This document shows, piece after piece, positions 34,337 to 41,434 of a stretch of DNA of 43,717 nt. Every line of letters starts with the position of its first letter. The first letter of the stretch is position 1. Origin of the DNA: Chlorobiota bacterium. GTDB lineage: Bacteria > Bacteroidota > Bacteroidia > Bacteroidales > Prolixibacteraceae. Below the pieces are notes generated by a model. That model saw nothing but the letters and a program-made list of their open reading frames with translations. It was not told where the DNA came from and ran no database searches. Where the stretch lies: positions 1 through 43,717 of the forward strand of contig JAADGO010000199.1 in NCBI GenBank assembly GCA_013152355.1. Reading direction: 5' to 3'. A program made the translations under genes and the position numbers.

Positions 34337-34418
34337 AATTGGTTTTTATCTTTTCTGTATCAGAGCAGAAAAAGGTATTGCTCTTATGCTGAAGAATATG
34401 GCTGTATTTGCCCTTATC

Positions 34419-34817
34419 CTATTCAATCACCTCTATTTTCTGCTGTGTAACAACTCCGTTTTTTATTTTAAATGACCTTATTGTCGGATTACCGGCAAGT
34501 GAAACTATAAAGTAGCTTATAGCGGGGTCATAAGCCAGGCGTATATCTTCCTGTGAAGGGCGCGCAGGCGTAGCCGGGTGGCTATGGTAATTTGCCATAA
34601 TTTCAAGTCCCTCATTTCGAGCCTGTTTTAATACATTAAACTGTTCTTCCGGGTCGAAAGAGAAATGCTCGGGGCTTTGGTCCACATTGGTCAATTCGTA
34701 ATGTTTTGTTATCACGCCATTTTTCCCGGCAAGGTAACCACAGGCCTCAACAGGGACCTCCTTTTCGGCATGTGCTACAATACGCTCTAAAACATGTTTT
34801 TTTATATTTATTTTCAT
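34419..34817 (-). CDS. JAMM/M67 metalloprotease, Mec+/HcyD/QbsD-like
   Basis: A 132-residue zinc isopeptidase of the JAMM family with a full active site: Glu24 (VEACGYLAG), His78 and His80 (NYHSHP), Ser88 and Asp91 (PSQED). Relatives in sulfur metabolism either cleave cysteine from a sulfur carrier (Mec+ with CysO) or remove residues after the carrier's Gly-Gly (QbsD with QbsE, HcyD with HcyS). The carrier encoded in this operon (37772-37990) ends GGGRYTD, so the second role fits well. The ATG overlaps the stop of the TusA gene by four bases (ATGA), implying translational coupling. Confidence 0.9.
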   Translation of the reverse strand: MKINIKKHVLERIVAHAEKEVPVEACGYLAGKNGVITKHYELTNVDQSPEHFSFDPEEQFNVLKQARNEGLEIMANYHSHPATPARPSQEDIRLAYDPAISYFIVSLAGNPTIRSFKIKNGVVTQQKIEVIE

Positions 34818-35041
34818 TTTTTCTTAATAATTACTTGATAAACATCTTCTTCAACCTGTGATATTTTAAGTACCTCATGCCCTTGTTCTGCTGCACTTCG
34901 AGGGACATTATCAAGAGGCTCTCCTTTTAATAAGTTTACTTCAAGTATATCGCCCCCGCTAAGTTTCGATAACTCTACTTTTGTTTTCACAAAAGTCATA
35001 GGGCAATGTTCTTTTGTTATGTCTAATTGATAGGTTGCCAT
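34814..35041 (-). CDS. TusA-like sulfur carrier protein
   Basis: A 75-residue protein with the TusA fold. The family's CPxP motif appears as CPMTFVKTKVELSKL, with the reactive Cys retained near residue 13 and Pro-x-Pro changed to Pro-x-Thr. The sequence closely resembles the C-terminal domain of the sulfite reductase at 32003-34336 (CPMNFVKTKIELSKL), so the two arose by duplication. It may accept sulfide or persulfide from the reductase and pass it on. It is coupled to the JAMM gene by an ATGA overlap. Confidence 0.87.
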   Translation of the reverse strand: MATYQLDITKEHCPMTFVKTKVELSKLSGGDILEVNLLKGEPLDNVPRSAAEQGHEVLKISQVEEDVYQVIIKKK

Positions 35042-35124
35042 AATATTTCTGTTTTAAAATCACTTGTTTTACTAAGTCCAAATCATTTGTCTGAAAAGAT
35101 TAAGGTGGATTTTTAGAGCTTACC

Positions 35125-35610
35125 TTAAATAAATATCCTGTCGCCACCTTCCGAGTACTCAAGGAAACGTGGTACGCCAAGCACCTCTTTTACCTCTTTA
35201 TCAAAATCTTTCAGTGTAAGGCCTAAAATGTGCATCGACATTTCGCAGGCATAGAGGTTTATTTTCAGTTCTTTTGCAGCCTGGTAAAGTTCATTTAGTG
35301 TAGCCACATTCCTTTTCTTCATAAGAGAGGACATCAACCTGGGGCTTGCCCCACAAAAATTCATTCTGCTCAAAGGCACATTCTTCCGTCCTCCCATAAG
35401 GAAATTAAAGAACCGTGCCAGGAAGCCGTTACCTATAAAAGACCTTCCTTCTTTCTTTTTAATAGCATTAAGCCCCCAGAAAGTGAAAAAGATATTCACT
35501 TCGTAGTTTACTGCAGCGGCCCCTGTTGCCAGAGTAAATGCTGCTACGAGTTTGTCAAAACTCCCACTAAAGACAATTAATGACATCTTTTTTGTTGTAC
35601 GGCCTTCCAT
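35125..35610 (-). CDS. DsrE-like sulfur-transfer protein
   Basis: A 161-residue member of the DsrE/DsrF family. The start MSLIVFSGSFDKLVAAFTLATGAAAVN, a central LMKKRNVATLNELYQAAKEL and the Cys motif LYACEMSMHILGL are typical of peroxiredoxin-like DsrE2 proteins, where the Cys carries persulfide sulfur. TusA and DsrE-type proteins work together in sulfur relay in other bacteria. It lies 12 bases downstream of the MoeB-like gene and 83 bases upstream of tusA. The hydrophobic N-terminal part might sit in or near the membrane. Confidence 0.8.
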   Translation of the reverse strand: MEGRTTKKMSLIVFSGSFDKLVAAFTLATGAAAVNYEVNIFFTFWGLNAIKKKEGRSFIGNGFLARFFNFLMGGRKNVPLSRMNFCGASPRLMSSLMKKRNVATLNELYQAAKELKINLYACEMSMHILGLTLKDFDKEVKEVLGVPRFLEYSEGGDRIFI

Positions 35611-35622
35611 AGTTTTTTTTTA

Positions 35623-36429
35623 TTAAAGTTGTTTTAAATCACAAGCCGGCATCTCAATATCCTGTAGTTCAGATATAGTGGGGTGCTTTCCGCAAACAGG
35701 GCAGTCGTCTGACCTTTTTACATCAATTGTCCTGTAATTATTTTTTAATGTGTCAAAATAATAGAGCCTGTTTGTTAACAGTTCACCTGTACCGGTCAGG
35801 TATTTCAGGGCCTCGGCAGCCTGAATCGTACCCAGCATTCCGGCTATTGCCCCAAGCACGCCTGCCTGCGAACAGGAGGGTACCGAGCCCTTTGGCGGCG
35901 GTTCATGGAATACGCACCTGTAACATGTATTCCCGGGTGTATAGGTCAGTGTCTGCCCACTAAACCTTATGATTCCGCCATGAGAAAATGCTTTGCCATT
36001 CAATACACAGGCATCATTAATAAGGAACTTGGTCGGGAAATTATCAGTGCCATCAATAATAAAATCATACTCACTGATATACTCACTGATATTTGAGGCA
36101 ACTACCAAATCCTGGTATGCATTTACTTTTACGTCAGGATTCATCAGTTCAATCTTTTCTTTGGCAGATATCACTTTGGGTTTTCCTATATCCGGAGTAA
36201 AATGGATAACCTGGCGTTGCAGGTTTGTCCTGTCTACGACATCTCCGTCAATAATCCCGATTGTCCCCACACCTGCTGCTGCAAGGTAAAGTGCTGCCGG
36301 CGAACCAAGTCCTCCGGCTCCTATGATCAGTACTTTGCCGTCCAATATTTTCTCCTGCCCTTCTACTCCTACATTCGACAGGATAATATGGCGGCTGTAT
36401 CGTTCAATTTGTTGTTCGTTCATAATCAT
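35623..36429 (-). CDS. MoeB/ThiF/HcyF-type sulfur-carrier activating enzyme
   Basis: A 268-residue E1-like adenylyltransferase. It has the ATP-binding GAGGLGSPAALYLAAAGVG, the Arg-containing DRTNLQRQVIH and the DGTDNF segment, zinc ligands CYRC and CPVC, and a Cys in PSCSQAGVLG. Such enzymes adenylate the C-terminal Gly-Gly of ThiS/MoaD-like proteins so that sulfur can be added as a thiocarboxylate. In this operon the substrate is very probably the ThiS-like protein at 37772-37990. The ATG at 36429 is 3 bases from the metY stop; an in-frame ATG two codons later (36423) is possible. Confidence 0.92.
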   Translation of the reverse strand: MIMNEQQIERYSRHIILSNVGVEGQEKILDGKVLIIGAGGLGSPAALYLAAAGVGTIGIIDGDVVDRTNLQRQVIHFTPDIGKPKVISAKEKIELMNPDVKVNAYQDLVVASNISEYISEYDFIIDGTDNFPTKFLINDACVLNGKAFSHGGIIRFSGQTLTYTPGNTCYRCVFHEPPPKGSVPSCSQAGVLGAIAGMLGTIQAAEALKYLTGTGELLTNRLYYFDTLKNNYRTIDVKRSDDCPVCGKHPTISELQDIEMPACDLKQL

Positions 36430-36431
36430 TA

Positions 36432-37664
36432 TTAATCTATTTTATTCAATGCCTGGTTTATATCGTCAATTAAGTCGCGGGCCGATTCGATACCAATAGC
36501 CATCCGTATCGTATTTTCACTAACCCCAAGCTGTACAAGCTCTTCCGGGGTGTATTCGCAAAAAATAGTCGATGCCGGATGTAATGCCAGTGTTTTGTTA
36601 TCGTTTAAATTGGTTGCCCGCCTGATAATCTTTAAATTATTGAGGAACAGGAAACATTCTTCTTTTGAAGCCAGGTCTAATGTTATTATCGCACCTGCAT
36701 ATTTCCCAAACTGCTTTTGCGATATATTATAATATGCCGAACTTTTTAGTCCCGGGTAATTTACCTTCCCGACCTTCGGATGTTTCTCCAGCCACTCTGC
36801 AATCTCCAGTGAATTAGCACATGATCTTTCTGCCCTTAAAGCAAATGTTTCTAACCCCAGGGTTTGTAAATATGCATTATGAGGTGATAAACAAGCACCA
36901 AGGTTTCTGTGTACCTCTTTTCTGAGTTTGGCAATAAAAGTAAAATGCCCGTATTTTTTTGCGTCATTGCTTAACTTCTCAGAATGTGACCAGTCGTAAG
37001 TCCCATAATCAATAACTATTCCTCCGGTAGATGTCCCTCCTCCTGAAATATATTTAGTGCCTGATATAATTTCTATATCTACATGGTGTTTTTTCGAATC
37101 AAAAAGATAAAGAGGGGTAAGGGTTGTATCAGCAATTAAAAGGATCTTATTTTCTCTCGCTATCTCTGATAAAGCACCGGCATCGGCAACTTCTAACATA
37201 GGGTTGGTAATAGTTTCGAGGAAGATGGCACGGGTATGCTTATCAATAGCCCCTTTTACACTCGTCAAATCTGTCAGGTCGGCGAAACGGAACTTAATCC
37301 CAAACGACTTCAATGTTTTATGAAACAACGAATAAGTGTTGCCAAACAAATGTTTTGTTGTGATAATATTATCTCCCGGCTGTACAAGTGCAAAAAATGT
37401 ATTTGATATAGCTGCCATTCCTGACGAGAAGCTTATAACGCCTAAAGCACCGGTTACCTCTTTAATAATATTCTCCAGGTGCTCTACCGTAGGATTCGTT
37501 AAGCGGGAATATACATGCCCGGGCTTCCTGTTTAAGAAAGCTGCTTCCAGGCTTTCTGCATCAGGGTATTCGAATGCAGCAGTATCGTAAACAGGCATCC
37601 GTAAAGCACCGTGAATATCGCTTTTATTATAAGGTGTGTTTAAAACTCTTGTCGTAAAGTCCAT
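36432..37664 (-). CDS. Cys/Met-metabolism PLP enzyme, O-acetylhomoserine sulfhydrylase-like (MetY)
   Basis: A 410-residue PLP enzyme of the cystathionine gamma-synthase superfamily. Landmarks are VYSRLTNPTVEHLE, FSSGMAAISNTFFALVQPGD, ETITNPMLEVAD and the PLP-Lys segment SGTKYISGGGTSTGG. The TNPT and G-T-S patterns favour O-acetylhomoserine sulfhydrylases over gamma-synthases, though the exact activity is not certain. MetY normally uses sulfide; in Wolinella a MetY-type enzyme uses a protein thiocarboxylate as sulfur donor, and the same gene set surrounds this one. A hairpin at 37737-37762 separates it from thiS. Confidence 0.88.
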   Translation of the reverse strand: MDFTTRVLNTPYNKSDIHGALRMPVYDTAAFEYPDAESLEAAFLNRKPGHVYSRLTNPTVEHLENIIKEVTGALGVISFSSGMAAISNTFFALVQPGDNIITTKHLFGNTYSLFHKTLKSFGIKFRFADLTDLTSVKGAIDKHTRAIFLETITNPMLEVADAGALSEIARENKILLIADTTLTPLYLFDSKKHHVDIEIISGTKYISGGGTSTGGIVIDYGTYDWSHSEKLSNDAKKYGHFTFIAKLRKEVHRNLGACLSPHNAYLQTLGLETFALRAERSCANSLEIAEWLEKHPKVGKVNYPGLKSSAYYNISQKQFGKYAGAIITLDLASKEECFLFLNNLKIIRRATNLNDNKTLALHPASTIFCEYTPEELVQLGVSENTIRMAIGIESARDLIDDINQALNKID

Positions 37665-37736
37665 AGTCTTGTCAATATTATGTAAAATACCTGTTAAGTC
37701 AGGCCTGGATAAGGTATATAGGTTAAAAATTGAAGA

Positions 37737-37762
37737 TCCGGTATAGAAATATTTATACCGGA
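37737..37762 (-). terminator. 9-bp hairpin between thiS and metY
   Basis: Reverse strand: TCCGGTATA, an 8-base loop and TATACCGGA, then TCTTCAATTTTTAA. The stem is perfect and a short T-run follows after 6 bases. It may be a weak terminator that lowers expression of the downstream genes relative to cysK and thiS, or a processing site. Confidence 0.55.
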
Positions 37763-37771
37763 CTCATTTGA

Positions 37772-37990
37772 TTAATCGGTATATCTTCCACCTCCCATAA
37801 AATACAGGTACTCAAACTCATCATTTTCGTTTACCTTCCTGGTTTCAAAATCTTCTTTCCTGACAAAAACGCCATTCAGCTGAACAGATACCATATCAAT
37901 CATTTCAACCTCGTTTAATACCAGTAGTTCTTTTACTGTAATCTCAGGCTTGTCGATTTCTTGTTCTTTGCCATTTATTTTTAATTTCAT
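37772..37990 (-). CDS. ThiS/HcyS-like sulfur carrier with a C-terminal extension after Gly-Gly
   Basis: A 72-residue ubiquitin-fold protein of the ThiS/MoaD type (MKLKINGKEQEI, ITVKELL, VSVQLNGVFVRKEDF). Carriers of this family end exactly in Gly-Gly, which is adenylated and turned into a thiocarboxylate. Here the C-terminus reads FMGGGRYTD, so four or five residues must be removed to expose Gly-Gly. This was checked codon by codon. The JAMM protease in the same operon is the obvious processing enzyme, as with QbsE/QbsD and HcyS/HcyD. It could supply sulfur to CysK or the MetY-like enzyme rather than to thiamine synthesis, since no thiamine genes are present. Confidence 0.9.
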   Translation of the reverse strand: MKLKINGKEQEIDKPEITVKELLVLNEVEMIDMVSVQLNGVFVRKEDFETRKVNENDEFEYLYFMGGGRYTD

Positions 37991-38046
37991 TCCATTTATT
38001 TTATTATGTTCGTAAATATTAATTTTATAACAGTCCGTAATAACGG

Positions 38047-38967
38047 CTAATCATAAAGCGATGTACTTAAATACCTTTCACCAGTATCGGGAAACACCAC
38101 AACAATCAATTTACCTTTATTCTCAGGGCGTTTAGCAACTTGCAAAGCAGCATAAGCAGCAGCCCCTGAGGAGATCCCGCAAAGTATACCTTCCTTGCTG
38201 ATTAATTGTTTTGTTGTATTAAAAGCATTGTCATTCGACACCTTTACCACCTCATCAATAATATTGGTATTTAGAATATCCGGTATAAAACCTGCCCCTG
38301 TACCCTGTATCTTATGAGGGCCCGGTTTGCCACCCGATAGTACGGGAGAGTCTTCCGGTTCAACAGCTATTGCCTTAAATCCAGGCTTCCTTTTTTTTAT
38401 AATTTCCGAAACACCTGTAATAGTCCCCCCGGTACCTACCCCGGACACCAGGATATCCACTTTCCCATCGGTATCATTCCATATTTCTTCAGCTGTTGTT
38501 TTACGGTGTATCAATGGATTGGCAGGGTTCTTAAACTGTTGAGGTATAAAAGATTTCTTATAGTGTTTTGCCAGTTCTTCCGCCTTTTCAATCGCTCCGT
38601 TCATTCCTTTCTCTGCCGGTGTAAGTACCAGCTCTGCACCAAAGCCTTTCAGTAACTTCCTACGCTCCATACTCATACTCTCGGGCATGGTTAAAATTAA
38701 TTTATAACCTTTGGCGGCACTGATAAATGCCAGCCCAATACCCGTATTCCCGCTTGTAGGCTCAATAATCACGGTATCTTTATCCAGCAAGTTGTTTTGC
38801 TCAGCCTCTTTAATCATCGAAAAAGCAATCCGGTCTTTAACCGAACCTGCCGGGTTGAAAAATTCAAGTTTGGCGGCTATTTGGGCAAAGCCCTCGTCAA
38901 TTATATTATTTAGTTTTACCAATGGGGTGTTCCCAATCAGCTCTATAATATTATTTGCTATTTTCAT
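38047..38967 (-). CDS. cysK: Cysteine synthase (O-acetylserine sulfhydrylase)
   Basis: A 306-residue PLP enzyme of fold type II that makes cysteine from O-acetylserine and sulfide. PLP binds Lys44 (NPAGSVKDR); TSGNTG, the phosphate loop GTGGT and the C-terminal [14 protein letters not shown] are conserved. Length and ending are those of CysK. In mycobacteria a related enzyme (CysM) takes sulfur from the thiocarboxylate of CysO, and the thiS-like gene next door makes that possible here too, but the sequence does not prove it. It starts 11 bases after the Rrf2 regulator stop. No serine acetyltransferase gene is in the window. Confidence 0.95.
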   Translation of the reverse strand: MKIANNIIELIGNTPLVKLNNIIDEGFAQIAAKLEFFNPAGSVKDRIAFSMIKEAEQNNLLDKDTVIIEPTSGNTGIGLAFISAAKGYKLILTMPESMSMERRKLLKGFGAELVLTPAEKGMNGAIEKAEELAKHYKKSFIPQQFKNPANPLIHRKTTAEEIWNDTDGKVDILVSGVGTGGTITGVSEIIKKRKPGFKAIAVEPEDSPVLSGGKPGPHKIQGTGAGFIPDILNTNIIDEVVKVSNDNAFNTTKQLISKEGILCGISSGAAAYAALQVAKRPENKGKLIVVVFPDTGERYLSTSLYD

Positions 38968-38978
38968 CCTGTTAAGTT

Positions 38979-39422
38979 TTATATATAAAACATATTTACA
39001 TTTTCTTTATTAATTTCGTCCTGCCTGGCAGCAAGGTTGTCAAGGGTCTCCGATTCCAGATAATTAATTATCTGGTCGTTTAAGCCCGTCCAGAATCCCT
39101 GTGCCGCACATTGGTATTCTCTGCTACAAGTCGAATTACTTCCAAGGCAGTCAATAATCCTCAAGTCCGATTCAAAAGCTTTGTATATATCATATACACT
39201 AATTTCCCCGGGTTTCCTTGTTAATAAATACCCACTCTTTTTACCTCCGGCATTTTTGATTAACCCGGCAGCCTTTAGTGATGATATAATCTGATCAAGG
39301 TATTTAATTGAAATGCCCTGATTTTTGGAAATCTCTTTCTGAAATATACCTTTTTCGTTTTTTTGCAGAGCCAACTCAACCATTGTTCTTATACCATATC
39401 TTATTTTTGTATTTATTCTCAT
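38979..39422 (-). CDS. Rrf2-family regulator with three Cys
   Basis: A 147-residue Rrf2 protein: an N-terminal winged helix ([51 protein letters not shown]) and Cys92, Cys99 and Cys105 in C-x6-C-x5-C. IscR has C-x5-C-x5-C at 92, 98 and 104 for its [2Fe-2S] cluster, so an Fe-S cluster is possible. CymR, another Rrf2 protein, controls cysteine metabolism in Gram-positive bacteria. As the first gene of the sulfur operon, next to a palindrome at its promoter, it is probably the operon's own repressor. Whether it senses Fe-S, O-acetylserine or a CysK complex is unknown. Confidence 0.92.
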   Translation of the reverse strand: MRINTKIRYGIRTMVELALQKNEKGIFQKEISKNQGISIKYLDQIISSLKAAGLIKNAGGKKSGYLLTRKPGEISVYDIYKAFESDLRIIDCLGSNSTCSREYQCAAQGFWTGLNDQIINYLESETLDNLAARQDEINKENVNMFYI

Positions 39423-39440
39423 AGACTTACATACTATTTG

Positions 39441-39476
39441 CTACCTATCCTACCAAATAGGTAGGGTACAAAAGTA
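39441..39476 (-). promoter_or_regulatory. Promoter and overlapping operator of the sulfur operon
   Basis: Reverse strand TACTTTTG (39469-39476) is a perfect -7 box. Just downstream lie two nested inverted repeats: CTACCTAT (39441-39448) with ATAGGTAG (39457-39464), and CCTACC (39449-39454) with GGTAGG (39460-39465). The site covers the expected +1 region and ends 18 bases before the Rrf2 ATG, as expected for autorepression. No -33 TTG is found at the usual spacing, so activation by another factor is possible. Confidence 0.6.
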
Positions 39477-39577
39477 TTAATAAATTTTATATCGTCCGAT
39501 TTTTTTTAGGAAAAAATAATAAATCACAAACAAAAGGAAGTGCTAAAATGAGAACAGGGACAACTACAATATTGATG

Positions 39578-39691
39578 CCGGAGGTATCATATATTTATAG
39601 GAACAGGCAAATATAAAGGAATCCGACCCCGGCTGGGGTCGAACATTTGGCAACATTGATTCCTTTGCTATAAATATGCAAACCCTCCGGG
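39578..39691. repeat. Nested palindromic intergenic repeat
   Basis: Four inverted pairs are nested in order: CCGGAGG/CCTCCGG (39578/39684), ATATTTATAG/CTATAAATAT (39591/39668), AAAGGAATC/GATTCCTTT (39615/39658) and CGACCCC/GGGGTCG (39624/39635). The whole would fold as one branched hairpin of about 113 bases. It is in the 624-base gap between the sulfur operon and the alpha-galactosidase gene, away from both. It is probably a repeat of the Bacteroidota palindromic kind. No ORF in the region is credible. Confidence 0.75.
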
Positions 39692-39942
39692 TTTGTACAT
39701 GAAATAGGGCGAAGAATGCCGGCATAAGGCGGAAGGGGAAAATATTCCGCAGGGCATAGTAGTTTTGTTTCTTAACAAAATCATCCATAAACTTAGTAGG
39801 GAACTAAAAATTAACACCTTGGCACAACAACTCCAAGAATTAGGGACAAAGGAACTGGAATAATAATTAAGCATTCGGATGCCCGGCATGGCCAAGCAAT
39901 TAAACGGTTGCACCACTGCATTAAGAGTGAAAGAGTGAGAGC

Positions 39943-40014
39943 TTCACTTTAAGTGAAACCCTCACTACTACTACCAAATATTACCCAAAAAAATAAATTT
40001 AAATATTATCTTTG
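39943..40014 (+). promoter_or_regulatory. Operator-like palindrome and -7 box ahead of the alpha-galactosidase
   Basis: The palindrome TTCACTT-T-AAGTGAA (39943-39957) is followed by TATCTTTG (40007-40014), a perfect -7 box, 33 bases before the ATG. The palindrome lies about 50 bases upstream of the -7 box, a position suited to an activator. No dedicated regulator gene is adjacent. Confidence 0.5.
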
Positions 40015-40046
40015 GATACTTAAGTTATAAACTAAATTGTTGTGAA

Positions 40047-41285
40047 ATGAATAAAATTTTTAGTACAACCCTTCTAATCCTGGTGCTTTTTTCCTGGAAT
40101 ATAACATTGGCTCAAAAGTATCAGGGAGTTGCACTTACCCCTCCAATGGGCTGGAATAGTTGGAATTGCTTCCACGCCGATATCAGCGAGGAGAAAATCA
40201 AGTCGATTGCAGATGCAATGGTCAGTTCGGGCATGAAAGATGCCGGATATGAATACGTTGTAATAGACGATGGGTGGATGACCGATAAACGTGATGAGGA
40301 TGGGCATATTATTGTTGACTCAACCAAATTCCCGAACGGGATTAAACCTTTGGCCGATTATATCCATAGCCTGGGGTTAAAATTCGGGATTTATTCTTCA
40401 CCCGGCTGTTACACCTGCCAAAAACTGATGGGAAGCCTGGGGCATGAACAAATCGATGCCAATGATTACGCATCCTGGGGTGTCGATTTCCTGAAATATG
40501 ACTGGTGCAGGTATCCAAAAACAATGGCTGAAGTAAAACAGACTTCTGAATCAGAATGCCGTGCTGCATTTGAATTAATGCGGGATTACCTTTATAGTAC
40601 CAATCGCCCGATTGTATACAGTGTACATGATAAGTGTACCGAAATGACGGAGGATAACTCATTGCCATGGGTGAAAGGTGTAGCACACATGCACCGTACA
40701 AGTAAAGACATCAAAGACAATTGGGACAGGATGTTATATTGCCTTGAAACAACTGTTGATTTATGGCAATATGCCGGGCCCGGGTACTGGAACGACATTG
40801 ATATGCTGGAGGTAGGAAATACAAATATCGAACAGGTATGGGGCAAAATCTCAAAAGTTAAAATGAACCTGAATGAATACCGCACCCATTTTGTTATGTG
40901 GTGCATGGTAGCTTCTCCATTGATGGCCGGAAACGACCTGCGGACAATGAAGCCTGAAATTACCGAAATCCTTACCAATAAAGGGATGATCGCCGTTAAT
41001 CAGGATCCATTAGGGAAACAGGCACAAAGGATTAGAGATGATGGGGATATTGAAGTCTGGGTAAAGGAGTTGTCTGGCAACCGTAAGGCTGTTGCTTTAC
41101 TTAACCGGAGCGACAAGCCTGCTGATATTAAAGTTGACTGGCAGGAATTAGGTTTGAATGGGGAACTAAATGTCAGTGATATTTGGGAACATAAAAATTT
41201 AGGGCTGTTTAAAGACTCGTTTACCGCAGAAAGTATCCCAAGCCATGGGGTTATGGTTTTACAGGTAATGAAATTACAGGAATAA
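40047..41285 (+). CDS. GH27 alpha-galactosidase
   Basis: A 412-residue secreted glycoside hydrolase: signal peptide IFSTTLLILVLFSWNITLAQ, then a (beta/alpha)8 barrel beginning TPPMGWNSWNCF. The nucleophile is Asp152 (LKYDWC) and, by alignment with human alpha-galactosidase A, the acid/base is Asp221 (RTSKDIKDNW). YVVIDDGWM and GYWNDIDMLEVGN are GH27 signatures. It should release terminal alpha-galactose from glycans in the periplasm or outside the cell. The next gene is a sulfatase, so the substrate may be a sulfated galactan. A C-terminal beta domain (about 310-412) completes the fold. No SusC/SusD pair is present in the window. Confidence 0.93.
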   Translation: MNKIFSTTLLILVLFSWNITLAQKYQGVALTPPMGWNSWNCFHADISEEKIKSIADAMVSSGMKDAGYEYVVIDDGWMTDKRDEDGHIIVDSTKFPNGIKPLADYIHSLGLKFGIYSSPGCYTCQKLMGSLGHEQIDANDYASWGVDFLKYDWCRYPKTMAEVKQTSESECRAAFELMRDYLYSTNRPIVYSVHDKCTEMTEDNSLPWVKGVAHMHRTSKDIKDNWDRMLYCLETTVDLWQYAGPGYWNDIDMLEVGNTNIEQVWGKISKVKMNLNEYRTHFVMWCMVASPLMAGNDLRTMKPEITEILTNKGMIAVNQDPLGKQAQRIRDDGDIEVWVKELSGNRKAVALLNRSDKPADIKVDWQELGLNGELNVSDIWEHKNLGLFKDSFTAESIPSHGVMVLQVMKLQE

Positions 41286-41340
41286 CCCCTGGTGTTTAGC
41301 CGGGTATGGAGGCTGCTTAAAAGGTTACAATTACCCATCT

Positions 41341-41383
41341 TTGAATTCCCTAAAGCCTGGCAATCAGGCTTTAGGGAATTCAA
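41341..41383. repeat. Perfect 19-bp inverted repeat with 5-base loop
   Basis: TTGAATTCCCTAAAGCCTG (41341-41359), loop GCAAT, then its exact complement (41365-41383). The stem is very strong but lacks a following U-tract on either strand. It lies between the alpha-galactosidase and the sulfatase and could be a transcript-end stabiliser or processing site. A run of eight G's follows at 41393-41400, 34 bases before the sulfatase ATG. Confidence 0.85.
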
Positions 41384-41434
41384 GGGTGTTAAGGGGGGGG
41401 ATAGTTTATAATAGTCGGAACAAATAAATAGTCG

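Noticed and set aside
37665-37771. Possible SAM riboswitch ahead of the MetY-like gene
   Set aside because: The 107-base spacer is too short for a SAM-I aptamer plus the hairpin at 37737-37762, and none of the conserved aptamer segments were seen.
39564-39916. Reverse-strand ORFs of 74 and 82 codons in the gap before the alpha-galactosidase
   Set aside because: They read across the nested palindromic repeat and have no family features; similar translations appear whenever such repeats are open in one frame.
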